From contig NZ_FQZX01000001.1 in assembly GCF_900142175.1 (NCBI RefSeq), positions 2,170,001 through 2,234,000 on the forward strand: a DNA stretch of 64,000 nucleotides, written 5' to 3'. The DNA is from Maribacter aquivivus (GTDB lineage Bacteria > Bacteroidota > Bacteroidia > Flavobacteriales > Flavobacteriaceae). Shown here in pieces: positions 43,287-57,400 of the stretch. A program made the translations under genes and the position numbers. The notes under the pieces are model-generated. The model saw only the letters and a list, made by a program, of their open reading frames with translations, was not told the origin of the DNA and ran no database searches. Each line of letters starts with the position of its first letter. Within the stretch, counting starts at the first letter, position 1.

Positions 43287-45335
43287 TTAATTTGCTGTTG
43301 CCCTGAAGGTGATTCTTCTATTAGTGATTACTGTTTTTGGTGTGTTAAAATTGACAGTTACCGTTTCTGAAGGGTCATCAGTAGTAATATTAGTATCTGT
43401 TTGATCTTGAGAATTACTAATGTTATTGGTATATGTTGCAGTTGATGTATTCACATCTGGTAAAGAAACACGCGTTACTAAAGTCAAAGTTTCCAATTCG
43501 CCACTATTCATACTACCAACAGACCAGTTGGGGTAAGTAAAACTACCTTTTGAAACTGAAGATGATAATAATGAAATGCCGTCCGGTAAAATATCTGTAA
43601 TTACAAGATTAGAAATGGAGTTTATACCAAAACTTTCTACGGTAATGGTAAAGGTTACAGTTTCGCCATCGCTAACTGTATTCTGGTCAGCCACTTTTTT
43701 TATGACCACATCTGGGTCGCAATAATAGGCCGTTAAAGGTTGAGAATCATAAGTACAACCGCCTTTTGTAACTCTTACATAGTAATCACCAGCTTGTGTT
43801 GGTTTATATGTAGCACTATCTGCACCTGCAATTAATACTCCGTTTTCAAACCATTGGTAATCATCAAAATTAGGGTCCACAACTTCTACTTCAGCTGTTG
43901 GTAGACAACCACCTCCAGTAACTTGAAGGTCTACTTCTGGTACGGTATCAAAACCTGAAAAGTAACCGGCAATACCTCTTGCGCCACTAAAACCTATAAA
44001 ACCTACTGCTATAGGACCTGTAGAATTTACAGTAACATCACCTGTTAAATTTGGAACATAGTATGTTTTCCATAAGGTTGTTCCTGCCACTGCAGAAGGC
44101 GCTGGTAGGGCTACTGGGCCGCTGCCATCCTCTACTGTTATATTGGCATCGGGTGTTGTAGTAGAAGCTATAAGCGTTACGCCACCGGTCATGGTAACTC
44201 CGGCTGCATCTTCTATGTGTGTAATATTATCTACCGTATCTGGTAACAAACAGTTTACGGGAGCAATAAAGTTTAAGCCTTGCGTGTAAATTGCACTTGC
44301 ACCTGCCATTAATTGATACGCATAGGCATCTTTTGAAGTGGTTACAAACATATTTCCACCTGCTGAAGAAACGGAATAATTACTTTCTGGTATTTCAAAA
44401 TAATCACCATCGTTTATGGTAGCTATAGCTGTTGTGCTACCATTTACATAAATATTGGTGCCATTTTGTGTTCCGATTATAATAGGTATTTCGGTTTCAC
44501 TTGTACCATTACCTCTAATAAAAACATACTCTTTTCCTAATTTATTTTGAGGCACTGGCTGATCAATAGCAGCATCTCTACCAGAATATCCTACCCTTAC
44601 ACTAGTGTTAAGACCACCGTTACTTATAACAATGGGGTTGTTGGAAATAACATCTGCACCTAACCAACCATCTGCATTTGCAGGAGTTTCTGCAACATAA
44701 GCTTCAAAAACAAAAGATTCATTGGCATCTAAATTTATGGTATAAGAATCGGCTATTATACCATCTCTATCATTACCTAATCTAAACTCACAATCTGGAT
44801 CATATCCTGAAACCGTTACTGTAGTGCCATCTTCAGTAGCCATTATGCCTAGTGAATTTGTTAAACTAGCTTGAGTACCTTTATTTGGAGTTCCTCCCCA
44901 CTTAAAATGATTTCCCATCGCCTGCCTTCCTTTACTTGTAAGGGAAGTTGCTTGTGAGCCGGATCTACCTCTATAATTCGCATAGAATTTTTCTCCACCA
45001 GGAGCTTCTAAACGTAAACCACCAATGGTTAGAATAATACCAGTATTACCATTACTCATCATTGTAATATCATTGTCGCCATTGGGTAGCGCTATTTCTT
45101 GAGGTATAGTTTTAGATAATGTAGTTGTGCTATAAATAGTTGTAGATGTGCCTCGATAAATGTTTACAGTAAACGCTGTGGTTTCTGGAGTTGATAAGTA
45201 TATACTCTGTTGGGTAACAGCTTGGTTGTTACCACCTTGTTTTAATGGTGGTAAATAGTGAAGGTCGCTCAACTGGGAAAAACCAGCTGTGGTAACCATT
45301 ATGAATATTATAAATAAAATTAACTTTTGCTTCAT
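43287..45335 (-). CDS. Secreted surface protein, IgGFc-binding-like plus DUF11, paralogue of the giant adhesin N-terminus
   Basis: This 682-aa protein has a signal peptide (MKQKLILFIIFIMVTTAGFSQ). Residues about 22-465 resemble an IgGFc-binding-type N-terminal region (FKWGGTPNKGTQ, KLGKEYVFIRGNG, TSKDAYAYQLMAGA). An Ig-like segment (YQWFENGVLIAGADSATY) and one DUF11 domain (about 545-660) follow. The first 670 residues align throughout with the start of the neighbouring 4276-aa protein. It ends in VITNRRITFRATAN with no type B sorting domain, so its mode of export or anchoring is uncertain. Confidence 0.87.
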   Translation of the reverse strand: MKQKLILFIIFIMVTTAGFSQLSDLHYLPPLKQGGNNQAVTQQSIYLSTPETTAFTVNIYRGTSTTIYSTTTLSKTIPQEIALPNGDNDITMMSNGNTGIILTIGGLRLEAPGGEKFYANYRGRSGSQATSLTSKGRQAMGNHFKWGGTPNKGTQASLTNSLGIMATEDGTTVTVSGYDPDCEFRLGNDRDGIIADSYTINLDANESFVFEAYVAETPANADGWLGADVISNNPIVISNGGLNTSVRVGYSGRDAAIDQPVPQNKLGKEYVFIRGNGTSETEIPIIIGTQNGTNIYVNGSTTAIATINDGDYFEIPESNYSVSSAGGNMFVTTSKDAYAYQLMAGASAIYTQGLNFIAPVNCLLPDTVDNITHIEDAAGVTMTGGVTLIASTTTPDANITVEDGSGPVALPAPSAVAGTTLWKTYYVPNLTGDVTVNSTGPIAVGFIGFSGARGIAGYFSGFDTVPEVDLQVTGGGCLPTAEVEVVDPNFDDYQWFENGVLIAGADSATYKPTQAGDYYVRVTKGGCTYDSQPLTAYYCDPDVVIKKVADQNTVSDGETVTFTITVESFGINSISNLVITDILPDGISLLSSSVSKGSFTYPNWSVGSMNSGELETLTLVTRVSLPDVNTSTATYTNNISNSQDQTDTNITTDDPSETVTVNFNTPKTVITNRRITFRATAN

Positions 45336-45431
45336 TATAAGCTTTTAGGGGGCATTGAGGTAAAGAAACTTAAATCACCTTAAAACCACAATTATTAGTT
45401 GTATAATACTAGTATTAAGTGGTTAATATGT

Positions 45432-45463
45432 AAAAAGGAGAGGTAGCTGAATTAGCTACCTCT
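45432..45463 (-). terminator. Terminator of the giant adhesin gene
   Basis: AGAGGTAGCT (45439-45448) and AGCTACCTCT (45454-45463) form a perfect 10-bp stem. On the minus strand it is followed by CC and a short U-run. Confidence 0.75.
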
Positions 45464-45473
45464 ATTAATTTAC

Positions 45474-48400
45474 TTATCTATACAATGTGAAGTTTCCTAC
45501 AAACTCTCTAGTATCTTCAGCACCATTTAATTTAATGACGTACCAGTAATCTCCAGTTGGCAGCTCATTTTCCTGATAGAATCCGTCCCAACCATCTTCA
45601 TTATCCTTGAAGGTGAAGACAGAACGACCATATCGATCGTAGATGCTGATGAAAATCTCCGGATAAACCTCTATGTTTTCTGGCATCCAAAAATCGTTTT
45701 GACCATCGCCATTAGGAGTAAAGAAATTTGGAATTTCTATATCAATGAATTCAATGAAAATACTTTGTGTAACCTCACATCCATTTTCATCAATTACAGT
45801 AATGTCATAGGTGTCTGTTTCGGTTATATAGAATATATTTTCTGAACCTTGTTCAACACCATCAATATAGAACGCATAGTTTTCTTTTCCTCCTACAGCA
45901 GTTGCGGTAATTTGGTTAATATTACTTTCTACAACCGTAAGCTCTAACGGGTCAAAAGCTTCTATAACGACATCATAAGTAGCAATACATCCATTTGCAT
46001 GAGAAATACTGATATAATGATTGCCAGGAGTTAAATTACTGAAACTACCATTTAATTGCATTTCTAATGGATCTACGGTGTCCAAACCAAATAGAATATC
46101 ATTTTCAATACTTGGGTCGTTCAAAGTTATACTTACATAATTACTAGGACTGTTACCATCACATTCATAAACTGGTTCAACAACGGCACTTAAATCAACA
46201 CCGGCATCTATAGTAACGATTATTGTTTCTTCACAACCTTGTGCATCTTCAATAAATATGATATAATCACCAGCAGCCAAGTTTGTAAAACTTAACCTGT
46301 CTTGTATAAAATCAGTTTCGGATTCTAAACGGGTGCTGTATGGAGCAGTACCACCTATTATGGTTAAATCAATTGTGCCATCTTCTTCACCTACACAAAT
46401 TTCAGGAGTGGTTGCAGTTGTAATTTCTAATACATCTGGCTCTTCAATAGTAGCTTCAACTAGTTCAAAGCAACCGTTAGAATCTTGTGCAATAATAATA
46501 TAATCACCAGGTGCCAATTCATCGAACGTATTGTCATCACTAAAACGATCTAAGTTTGGTGAAATAGCATATTGATATACACCAGAACCACCAAGCATAT
46601 TTACCGTAATAACACCATCTTCTTGTCCATGACAAGTGACATCATTAAAAGTAGTATTTGCAGTATCTATTAGCAGTTCATCTGGTTCGGTAATTGAAAT
46701 CAATAAAGAGGATACTTCACAATCATCGCTCTGAACCCTTACATAATATGGTCCCGCCAATAAATCTGTAAATAGACCTGTTGGTTGATTTGCACGTACT
46801 TCATTTGTTAATCCTGCATCAGAGAATAGGGCATATTGATAGTTGCCTAACCCGCCTTGCGCTTCTGCATTTATGACTCCGCTATTATCACCATTACAGC
46901 TAATAGTTGGGTTGTCATTATCTAGCGTAATAGTTAACGGTATAATCGGATTAATAGTAACGCTGTTACTTAGTACCGACACACAACCAAAACTATCTTG
47001 AATATAGTACTGATATGTATTTGGCAACACACCTGTGAAAAGATGGGTGTTAGGTCCGTTGGTTTCGTTCATAGCATTGAATGCAGATGTACCATCGGTG
47101 TTCCACATATATGGACCAGTACCACCAGAAGCAGTTAATAACAGTTGCGCATCATCTAAACATGTTGCTCTTTGCTCAGTTATTAATTGACCTCTAACTT
47201 CAACTGGTTCGGCAATTTCAACGATACTGGTTTCATCAGAACAGTTTAAGTCATCTAGAATAGTAACACTGTAATATCCTGATCTTAAATTCATGAATGT
47301 TGCTGTGGTCTGAGAACTAGATGTTTGTAAAAGGTTAGCTCCAGGTCCATCACCATCATATGTTTTAAGAATGTATCTGTAATTTGTAGATACTACTCTT
47401 GGCGTAAACGCTGCAGTAATAATACCGTCTGTATCACCTTCACATTCTAAACCTACAACAGATTGAATATTAGCAACAATCGGTTCTGGCGGAGTTAAGG
47501 TAAACGCATTGGTAAAAGTTTCTGTACAACCTAAATTATCGGTTACTTCTACTGTATATTGACCATCACTTAAACCGGTAAATAAATTACTGTTTACTTG
47601 ATTTGCTGTATAAGTTGTTGTTGAACTAACATTTGTTAACATTATATTGAATGGAGCTTCACCACCATTAGGAGTGATGTTTGCACTACCCATGTCATTA
47701 CTACAACCAACATCTTTTGTTTCTATCGTTGCTAAAGTTATTGCAGCACTTGGAGATGTGATCGTAAATGATTTTTCTTGAATACATTCAGGAGTTCCAA
47801 CTTGTGAAGCTCTTAAAATATAACTACCTGCTGCAACAGGAATAGATGCTGTTGTACCTGTTCCTGTAAAAGTATCTGCATCATCTGTACGTGTAGTAGC
47901 TGTTCCATCGGCATTTAAAACTTCCCAATTGAAATCACCTGTGTAGGTAGCGTCGGTAAACGTTACTTCAATAGCCCCATCTGTTCCAAAACATACTACA
48001 TCTGCAAGTTTATTCACTTCAATACTAAATGTATTTGGGTCTTCTACAATATGGGTTCTTGTTATTTCACAACCTGTAGTTACATTTTTAATACCAATAG
48101 TATAAGTGCCAATAGCTAAGTTTGTAAAAGTATTGTCACCAGTCTGGTACGTGGCAGATGGTAATATTCTAAACTCATAATTAGCAAGATTTGCCGTAGT
48201 GTTGGTTACAGTACTATTTACATTTATAGTAATATTTTCTCCACTGTTTACACAGTCTAAATCTCTATCTACATTTACTGTTGCGTCAATAAAAGTGTCA
48301 TAAGGGTCTATGGTAACAATATGTTCTGTAGAACAACCTTCGTCATCGTATACACGAACAATAATATCACCACCGGCCGCATCTGTGTGCGTATAGGTTA

Positions 48401-51400
48401 AACTACTGCTGTTTTGAAGTACATTCGAAGTTGCATCATCTATAAATTCATAACGATTGTATGTTCCACTACCACCATTAATTGAACTTGCGTCTATTGT
48501 TATTGTGGCATTGTCACCATCATTACCTGTGGCACAACCAAATTGGTCAGGAACGGGAGCAGTAAATGTTACAGCTGCATTTTCATCTATAACCACTGTT
48601 TTTACTGTGGTACAGTTATTAGGGCCTCTTGCGGTTACATCATATGAGCCACCAGGTAAACCTGTGAAAGATTGGGTGGTTGCATCCCAAATAGCCGTTG
48701 CAGGCATAGGGTTTATCGTATATGTTAACGGATTATTTCCATTATTTACTTGAACCAGTTCTATGCTTCCATCTTCCGCACCTGAACAACTAACTTCAAT
48801 AGGAGTTGCCATGAAATCTGGACGCGTAGCCGCAGGAATAGTTACTGCAAAAGTTCTACTACAATTTGGTGAAGCCGTGCCTATATCATAAACATTGACC
48901 GTATAAATTGTATCTACCGTATTATCTGGAACGGTTACTGGAACATTCATAGCACCACCGGGTAACGCCTGTCTTGTTTCAACATCATTAGATGAGCTGT
49001 CAAGAATTTCAAATTCATAATTTCCAGAACCTGAAATACCTTCAATAGCTATTTCAGCCTCAAAACCAGCATCACAACCAGGTGCCTTATCTAAATTAGC
49101 AGAAGCCTGTAGGGTAGGGTGTACCACTATATTAGTGTCTTCTGTACAACCTGTAGCATCTTTTATGAATATAGTATAACTTCCTGCTGCTACGGTGTTA
49201 TAAGTTCCACCATTATTTTGGTATGTACTACCGCCATCAATAGAATAAAGAATAGTTCCTGTACCTGTAGCATCTATAGTTACAGATGCATTTGTACCAC
49301 AATTTGAAATTACTACGTCATCTATTGTTGGTGCAGCCGTAAAGTTCATAGTTACATCGCCTAGGTTATATGAGCAACCATATTGATCTTCTACTGTTAC
49401 GTTGTAAGTACCTGCAGGTGAGTTTGCCGCAATTGCTATAGGGTTATCGCCAGTTGTTGTAATAGTAGCAAAAGGAGCAGGACCTGTAATGGTATAGAAA
49501 TAAGTACCTCCACCGCCTTGAACATTGTCTATCTTGATTAGACCAGGATTTTCACACGAAATATCTTGAATAGAATCTGGTGAACCTGTAATTATCTCTA
49601 ATTCATTTAGAATAGCATTTTCACTGGCACTGATACATTGTTGAGCACCAGCATCGTCTATTTGTGTTACCTGAATATAGTATTCATTAGCGGAAAGGCC
49701 ACTTACTGTAATAGTATTACTATAGGCCACAAAACCTGCACTTTGATCGATAATGTTATTATCGGTATCAAATAAGGTCCATTCCATTCTATTTTCTGTC
49801 AATCCATCTTCATCAACTATTGTGTATGTAATTTCACCGTTGTTTGCTAAATTACAAGAAGGATTAATTTCTGGTGTAATGGTCATTGGTAGACCACCAG
49901 CAATTTCATTTACATTAACAGTACTTTGTCTTATACAAGTACTTGGTGTGTTGTTATCCCTAACATAGAATACATAAGTTCTACCTGGTATTAAGTTCGT
50001 GAATTGATAGCTACCGTGACCTGCAGTTACTGCGCTGCCATCTAAATGAAGACTACCGCCAGGAAACCATGTAGCAATGCTTTCATCAAAGTTTGATGGG
50101 TCGTTAGAGAAAGCATACTCGTAGCCAGGTACACCTTCGCCACCTTGTACCGTTACTTTTAATTCATCACAGTTTTCAACTACTGATGTGGTTGTAATAT
50201 CTAAATCATCTAATGGATATGGTATTATTTCTCTTGGTAAATCTGTTTGACAAATTAAATTGTTACTGCCATCTTTTGTACGTATTGAAGGAAAAACTTC
50301 ATCTCCTGAAGTATACCCTCTAAATATTGGTGATGGCTGCCAAGTTGTACCTCCATCAGCACTAAATTCAAGCGTACCCGCAAGACCTGTAGTTACATTG
50401 GTAAAGTCAAAACCAAATTCTGTAGCTCCACCTGAACAATCACTAGCATATGCTAAAAGGATATCAGATGTAAGCTCAGCTGGCGCTATAATGGTTACCG
50501 TTTCTGTTTCTGAACAACCGGCTTCGTCTGTAATTACAACGTCATATTCACCAGGTGCCAGGTTATAGTATGTTTTTGTAGTACCTACAACATTTGTTTG
50601 TATTTGATCAGGTGTACCATTAGTAACATCTACCAATCTGTAATCAAAAGGAGATAGTCCGTCGTTAATAGTAACTTCAATAGTACCAGTGCCATCATGA
50701 CAATCTGGGTCTGTTGCTACTGCTGATATGTCTAATACTGGGTTGGCCGCAATAGTTTCGGTTACCATTGTTTGGCAAGCATCTGTAGCATTTGCCTTAT
50801 CTCTTACATAAATTTCATAATTCCCAATATTTGCCAGCGCAATTGTTGTTGAATTACTTGCTGAGAAATCAGCATCAGTAACTGTATTTCCAGAAGGGAT
50901 AAAAGCATACACGAAATTATTGTCTCCGCCTGAAGCTGTTGCAGTTAAACTACCATCTGCACATAAACTTGCATTTACAGCGACAACACTAAGTGAAATT
51001 GTCGGCGCTATTGTTATTGATTGAATAGCTGAAGCACAACCATATTGGTCATTTACTTCAATATCATAGGTTCCTTCAGATAAGTTGCTAAATGTATATG
51101 TTACCTCTGTAATAGGAGAAGGTGTTAGCCATGCTCCGCCGTTAATTCTAAATGAATAATTACCATTACCATCAGTTACAGTAGCTGTTACTGTACCGTT
51201 GTTTTGACCGTCATAACATTGTGTGGCTGTTAAACCAAAAGCTATGGTATCTGGTTGAATTACGTTTACTGTAGTAGTTGAAATAACTTCACAGTTATTC
51301 TGATCTCTAACCCTAACATGATACTCGCCAGCAGGTACGTTCAAGAATTGTGGTGAGGTACTAAAAGTTCTTTCAATAGTATTATCGGTTAATTCTAATT

Positions 51401-54400
51401 GATACTCATAACCAGGTGTGCCTTCAGTTGCAGATGCTTGTAAAGTAGCACCTGTATTAAAACATGTAAATTCTGCTTTTTGTTGAAGATCAGCGGTTAA
51501 TGTATTTGGTGATGTCAACGTTGCCGATGTCGCTGAGGTTGCCGTACACGTATTATCGTCTATTTTCTCGACCATAACTGTATACGTACCATCGGCAAGC
51601 GCTAAGGGTGTCGTGATTGGAGATGTTGTTTCCGTAGTCCATGTTGTACCACCGTCTAGAGAATATTGATATCCAAAAGTAGGATCGAAATTAGAAACCT
51701 CAAAACGAATGCTACCATTGTCACTACCGTTACAAGTAGGATCGGTACTACCTAAAATAGCTACTTCAAAAGTTTTTCCAGTTTCTACTATAACTGATAT
51801 ATCTTGTGTTTTTTCACATATCTCAGGAGTCTGTGAAGCCTGAATATCATCTAATACCAAGAAGTTACCATTATCACTATTTAGATTGGTACGTAATACA
51901 ACCCCAACTGCAGTATTTGCACCAGGATTAAACGTTACCGTTCTTAAATGCCAGTCGTCTGCATTGTTATTTTGTGGAACAGCTGCCGTTGCTTGGCTAC
52001 TGATTATAGTACCAGAACCATCAACCAATTCTACCAATATTTCTGGGTCATTACCAGAAGCGTTATCAACTAATATATTGTAAGCGTAGAATGATATGGT
52101 GATATCTTGATTGGCAAGTGCTTCTAATCCTGTTCTTGACCATAAAATATTATTGTCACCTGCTGAGGTACTTACCCCAATTGCCATAAATCTACCATCG
52201 GTTACACCTGTATGGTCATTAGGACTTCTCCAAGAAGCATTAGGGTTGGTTATTCTGTTTGTAACTGCATATTCAGCATTGACAAGAATTCCTGCAGGAC
52301 CTAAATTACAGTCCGTATCCGTACCATCTTGTGGTTCGTAGCAATATCCTGCCCCAATTTCCGCAATCTGTGTAGTTACACCAGACCCAAAATCTTCAAG
52401 GAATAAAGTACTTTGGTCGGCAGCTATTGAACTTGTATAGCCAACAGTAATTGTTTGTGTGCCTGGAGCAACATTATTGAAAACATTGCTATCTAATGGT
52501 GTGTTATCTGTACCGTTTAATTTATAAGTATAGGTAAAGTCTGTTGTGTTAGAAGGGGTGATCGTTACTACGCCGTCCCCATTACATTCATAAGTAATAG
52601 CATTCGTGAAAGTAGGGTCTATAGCGGCTGTAGGCACGGTAATTTCTAAAGGAGTTTCACAACCCAAAGCATCTTTTATAGCTAATTGATATGTACCTGG
52701 TGTTAAACGTTGCTCGTCAACTACTGTAAACGTACTTCCTCCGTCAAAACTATATTGATACGGAGCTTGACCGCCACTTGCATTTAAAATCTTTACTAAA
52801 GCAGTAGGCGTTGCAGCACCAGAAGTATCGCAAGACGCATCTTCTATAATAGAAGGTGATGCCGTTAACGTAAATGGTTGGGTAACTTCATATTCATAAG
52901 TCTCTATACAACCATTACCTGCAGTACCACTAGAATCCATAACTGTAATGGTATAATTACCTGCTGAAATATTGTTGAAGAAATTTTCTGTTTGATAAGT
53001 AATACCACCATCCAGACTATATTGATATGGAGCATTACCACCCGAAGCAGTAATTGTCAATACAGCTGTAGAAGAATCTGCACACGTAATATCTGTACTT
53101 GATGCACCTATTGTTATAGTGCCTAAATCTTCCATTTGTACGATATTCGAAAGTCCATAACATCCGTTATCATCTCTAATTACAAACACATATTCTCCAT
53201 CTTCATTAGGTACATATGTTGAAGGAGAACCTTCATATCCGAATAAAAATGATGGATTAGATGTGAAATCTGAATCGGGAATAGTAGTTTCGTCAGCGTA
53301 AGGAGCAATGCCATCTTTACTATAGATAGCATATTCGTACCCTGTTGTACCACCAGTAGCTGTTAGATTTATTACACCATAAGTACACGTAATATTTTCT
53401 TGATTTGTTGCTGTTAACCTAAGTTCAGGAATTTCGTCTACCGTAATAGTACTTTCAATACTACAACCATCTACGGTAGTAGTTACAATAACATAATCAT
53501 CTGCTGCAAGACCTGTAAATGTATGGGTGTTGTCAGACGATACTAAGTTGTTGGCTACTAAAGCTCCTTTACCACCACTACCGTTATCAAAGTAAAGCTC
53601 ATAGCTATATTCTGGTGAAACGTTCAATGCTTGTATAGAAATTGTACCAGCATCGTTACAATCGAACGGAGTAGTGCTAGGGGTTACTTCAAAAATTCTT
53701 TCAGCAATACCAATTTCTTCGGTTTCGAATACACAACTGTTCTCAATTGGAGCACCTGTTGATGGATTAAGCTGTGTAATCTGTACTATATATGTACCGC
53801 TAGTTGCGATGTCGAAATTAGGACCTTGACCAGCACTAAATGGTACTGCGATTGAATTATTCTCAACATCATATAACTGATAACCGTAACCGCTACCTAA
53901 ATCTATTACTCTAATAGAACCTTCTGTATCACAAATGATATCAGATGAATCTGGCTCAGGAATATCTAAAGTATTTTGGTATGCGTTGAAATAGAATCTA
54001 CTGAAACATCCACCTTCATATCCTATAACTACTCTGTATTTTCCACTTTCGGTTACCGTAAAGTTGTCTGCAGCTGTTTCTTCGTTCCATGTCCAACCAC
54101 TAGTTGTATTTGCACAGTTATCACTAACATCTCCACAAGTAGCAACGTTACAACTGGTCTCATCAAGTTTTTCCCATTTAATGCTCAATGCATCGGTTAT
54201 ACCTAATTGAATAAATGCACTATCGGTTTCACCACAAAGAAAAATATGTGGCATATCACTATTATCATTGGAACAAGTAACGGTTTCACCCTGAATATCA
54301 TTATCAGGATTACTGTCGGTATTTACTTGATTTAAGTAACTAATAATTGGGTTGGTCTGTGTTTGCCCATATCGTTCAACAGTAATCAATTCTGTATGGT

Positions 54401-57400
54401 TTGCACAACCAGATGTTGATGTTTTTTCAACTATATAGTTACCTACGGTAGTTACTGACAACGTGTTTGAAGTACCGTCATTTAAAATAGTATCTCCAGA
54501 ATCTATAGATCCATTATTATTAGTATCTATAGCCCAAGTGTAGGTATCAAAACCTAAACCTGCAGAAAGTGTTCCGCTAGCACCACAAAGTTCTACTGAA
54601 CGTGCAACATTACAATTTAATAATGCATCAGAAACATTGTTAGCCGCAACCTCTAAAGTAGTGGTACAGGCACCTGCTGGGTTACTGCCATCTTCGTCAG
54701 AAAAGGTATTGGTATTTAAAGTGCCAGAATATGTTGCATAGGCATGGTTTTCGAGTTGAGAAGCGCAAGCCGCTACGAACTCAGAACAGTCACCGGAAAG
54801 AGAAACCGTTATTTTTATTTTATACTCGGGATCATCAATTTGAACTAATGCATCAGGTATCGTAAAAGTTATAGTTCTGGTGCTTTCCTCGTAACTACTA
54901 GTTACTCCTGGTGCATCATCAATATTTATATTATCTAAGCTTACATTATCTGGTAATACATTTTTGATCGTAAAACCAGTTGCATGATCATCTCCTGTAT
55001 TCTGAAATCTTAATACATAGTTGTAAGTATCGCCTAAATCTACATTCTCTCCGTTAATATCTGTACCACCCAATAATTCAGAAGTGTTGCCTAAAACAAC
55101 TACCGGTGCAAATACTTGAGTGTAAGATGCTGCATTTACGGTACCATCTGTTGGGTCAACTGCAGGAACTCCCGTTCCATATTCACCACCATCACCACCA
55201 TCAGTTGCATCATCTTTATAAAATTCATTGGCATCACTACACCCATCATCATCACTGTCTAAGTCCAAATGATCAGGATAGCCATCCATATCAGTATCTA
55301 GATTGGCACAAAAACCAGAAAATGAAGCTGTATTGTAAGATAAAAAGGCAACATCTGCATTTGAACTAAGTTGTAATCGAAGGTATGCCACGTCAGCTAA
55401 ATTAGCCGCAGGTATACCAAATTCTGACAATTCTACTGTTGCTAAACGGTAATCTCTAGTGGTATTGTTATAGAAAACACTTCCGTTTGCGTGGTAAATA
55501 TCTAACCTGTACCTACCGACAACATCAGCAAGTGCTCCTCCGCTGTAAGCCTCTACACGCACTGCATTACCAAGAGGAGCACCTGTTGCATCATAAAGAC
55601 TTACAACGTGACCGACACCACTTGGGTCTGCTACTTGAGTTAATAATATATCTGGTATACCATCGCCAACGTTAGTTGCTACAATAGGATCTATTTCATA
55701 AGTCCATGTATCGCCGATGTTAACAATACCGGTACCAAGATCCAATCCATTTTGCCCGTGGGTCAATAAAGGATTTAATGGGTCAGTGGTAGGGTCATTT
55801 ATAACGGTTAATCCTAAAGCATTATCATTATTCCCATCATTTAAATTTGCTTCAAAGGTAGCCTCGCTATAAATATTATTTGAAGGGGTCAATGCCATCC
55901 AGCTAGATTCTGTGGCCGAAATATCCGAAATTCCATCATTATTGGAGTCTATACCGTCTGATAAACCATTCCCGTTGGAGTCATAAAGATTATCGTCTGC
56001 AACCCCAGTGGTAAAAGTGGTTCCTCCGGAGGTAAATGCTAATAATTCGTGTGATAAGTTTGGTAATACTGGATTTATTGAAGTTGTAGAACTTCTCCAA
56101 AAACCAGAGAAATTGGAGAAAATTTCTGTTACGGCAGTACCACCTTGTGCAGTGCTTGATGGTGAAGTGAAATTTACATCACTAGAAATGATACACATTT
56201 GTTCAACGGAATCATAAATACCATCATTATCGTCATCTAAATCAACGCTATCTACAACACCGTCATTATCAAAATCGTTATGCACTATAATTCGGGCAGA
56301 GGGCTCATCTCTTGTAATGTTTGCGTCCGTTTGGTCTTGAGTATTGGTAGCTATATTGACGAGGTTAAGTAAAGGCAAGATGTCTATTTCGTCTGCAGTT
56401 ACTTCTAATGTTAAGAATGCAACTTCGCCCGGTGCCAATGTGCCTATATTCCAAACATTTCCATTCCATGATCCTGTTATGGTAGAAGCCCCTTTCAAGG
56501 TTAACCCTGCAGGAATATTATCGGTTACCTGAAGATTAGTGATTGGTAAATACCATAAGTTCTCTGCTCTGATAGTAAATGTGGCAGTTTCCCCCTCTGT
56601 TATCTCAGGTTTGTCAACGGTTTTTATAATTTGAACATCTGGCTCACAGTAGAAAATTTTAATGGTTTGTGAATCGTAGGTACATGGTCCTTTTGTCCCT
56701 CTTACATAGTAATCACCAGCAATAGTTGCGGCATAATCATAGGCATTCGCTCCAGGGATGGCAACACCATCAAAAAACCACTGGTAAGCATCGAAATTAT
56801 CATCAGAAGCTTCAAAAATACTTGAACCAGAAAAACAATCACCTTCAACACCTCCGTTAATTTGTAAAACAACTTCTGGTACGGTATCAAATCCTGAAAA
56901 ATAACCGGCAACACCACGAGCGCCATGAAAACCAAAAAAACCAATAGCCATTGGTCCAGTAGAGGTCACGTTAATATCTCCGTCAAGATTGGGTATAAAA
57001 AATGTTTTCCAATCATCAGAGCCAGCTACCGGGTCTGAAGCTGGTTTGGAAACCTCTACACCATTTTCAAATACCTTAACATTGGCATCTGGAGTGTTTA
57101 CAGAAGCAATAATCGTTAATCCACCGGTAACATCAGTACCAGCCATGTTTCTAATGTCTGGAATATTGTCCATTACATCTGGTAATAAACAATTTACCGG
57201 TGCTACAAAGTTTAGGCCTTGAGTGTAATTTGCAGCTGCTCCAGCTAAACTTTGATACGCATAAACATCTTTAGAGGTTTGTACGAACATATTTGCACCT
57301 GCTGAATTATTGGAATAATAAGAACTTGGTATTTTGAAATATTCACCATTGTTAATAGTTGCAATAGCCGTAGTGCCTCCATTTACGAATACTTGTGTGT

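Noticed and set aside
55106-55369. A histidine-rich plus-strand reading frame resembling a metal-binding protein
   Set aside because: It is the antisense of the Asp/Gly-rich calcium-binding part of the giant adhesin gene; runs of GGT/GAT codons read as His codons on the other strand.
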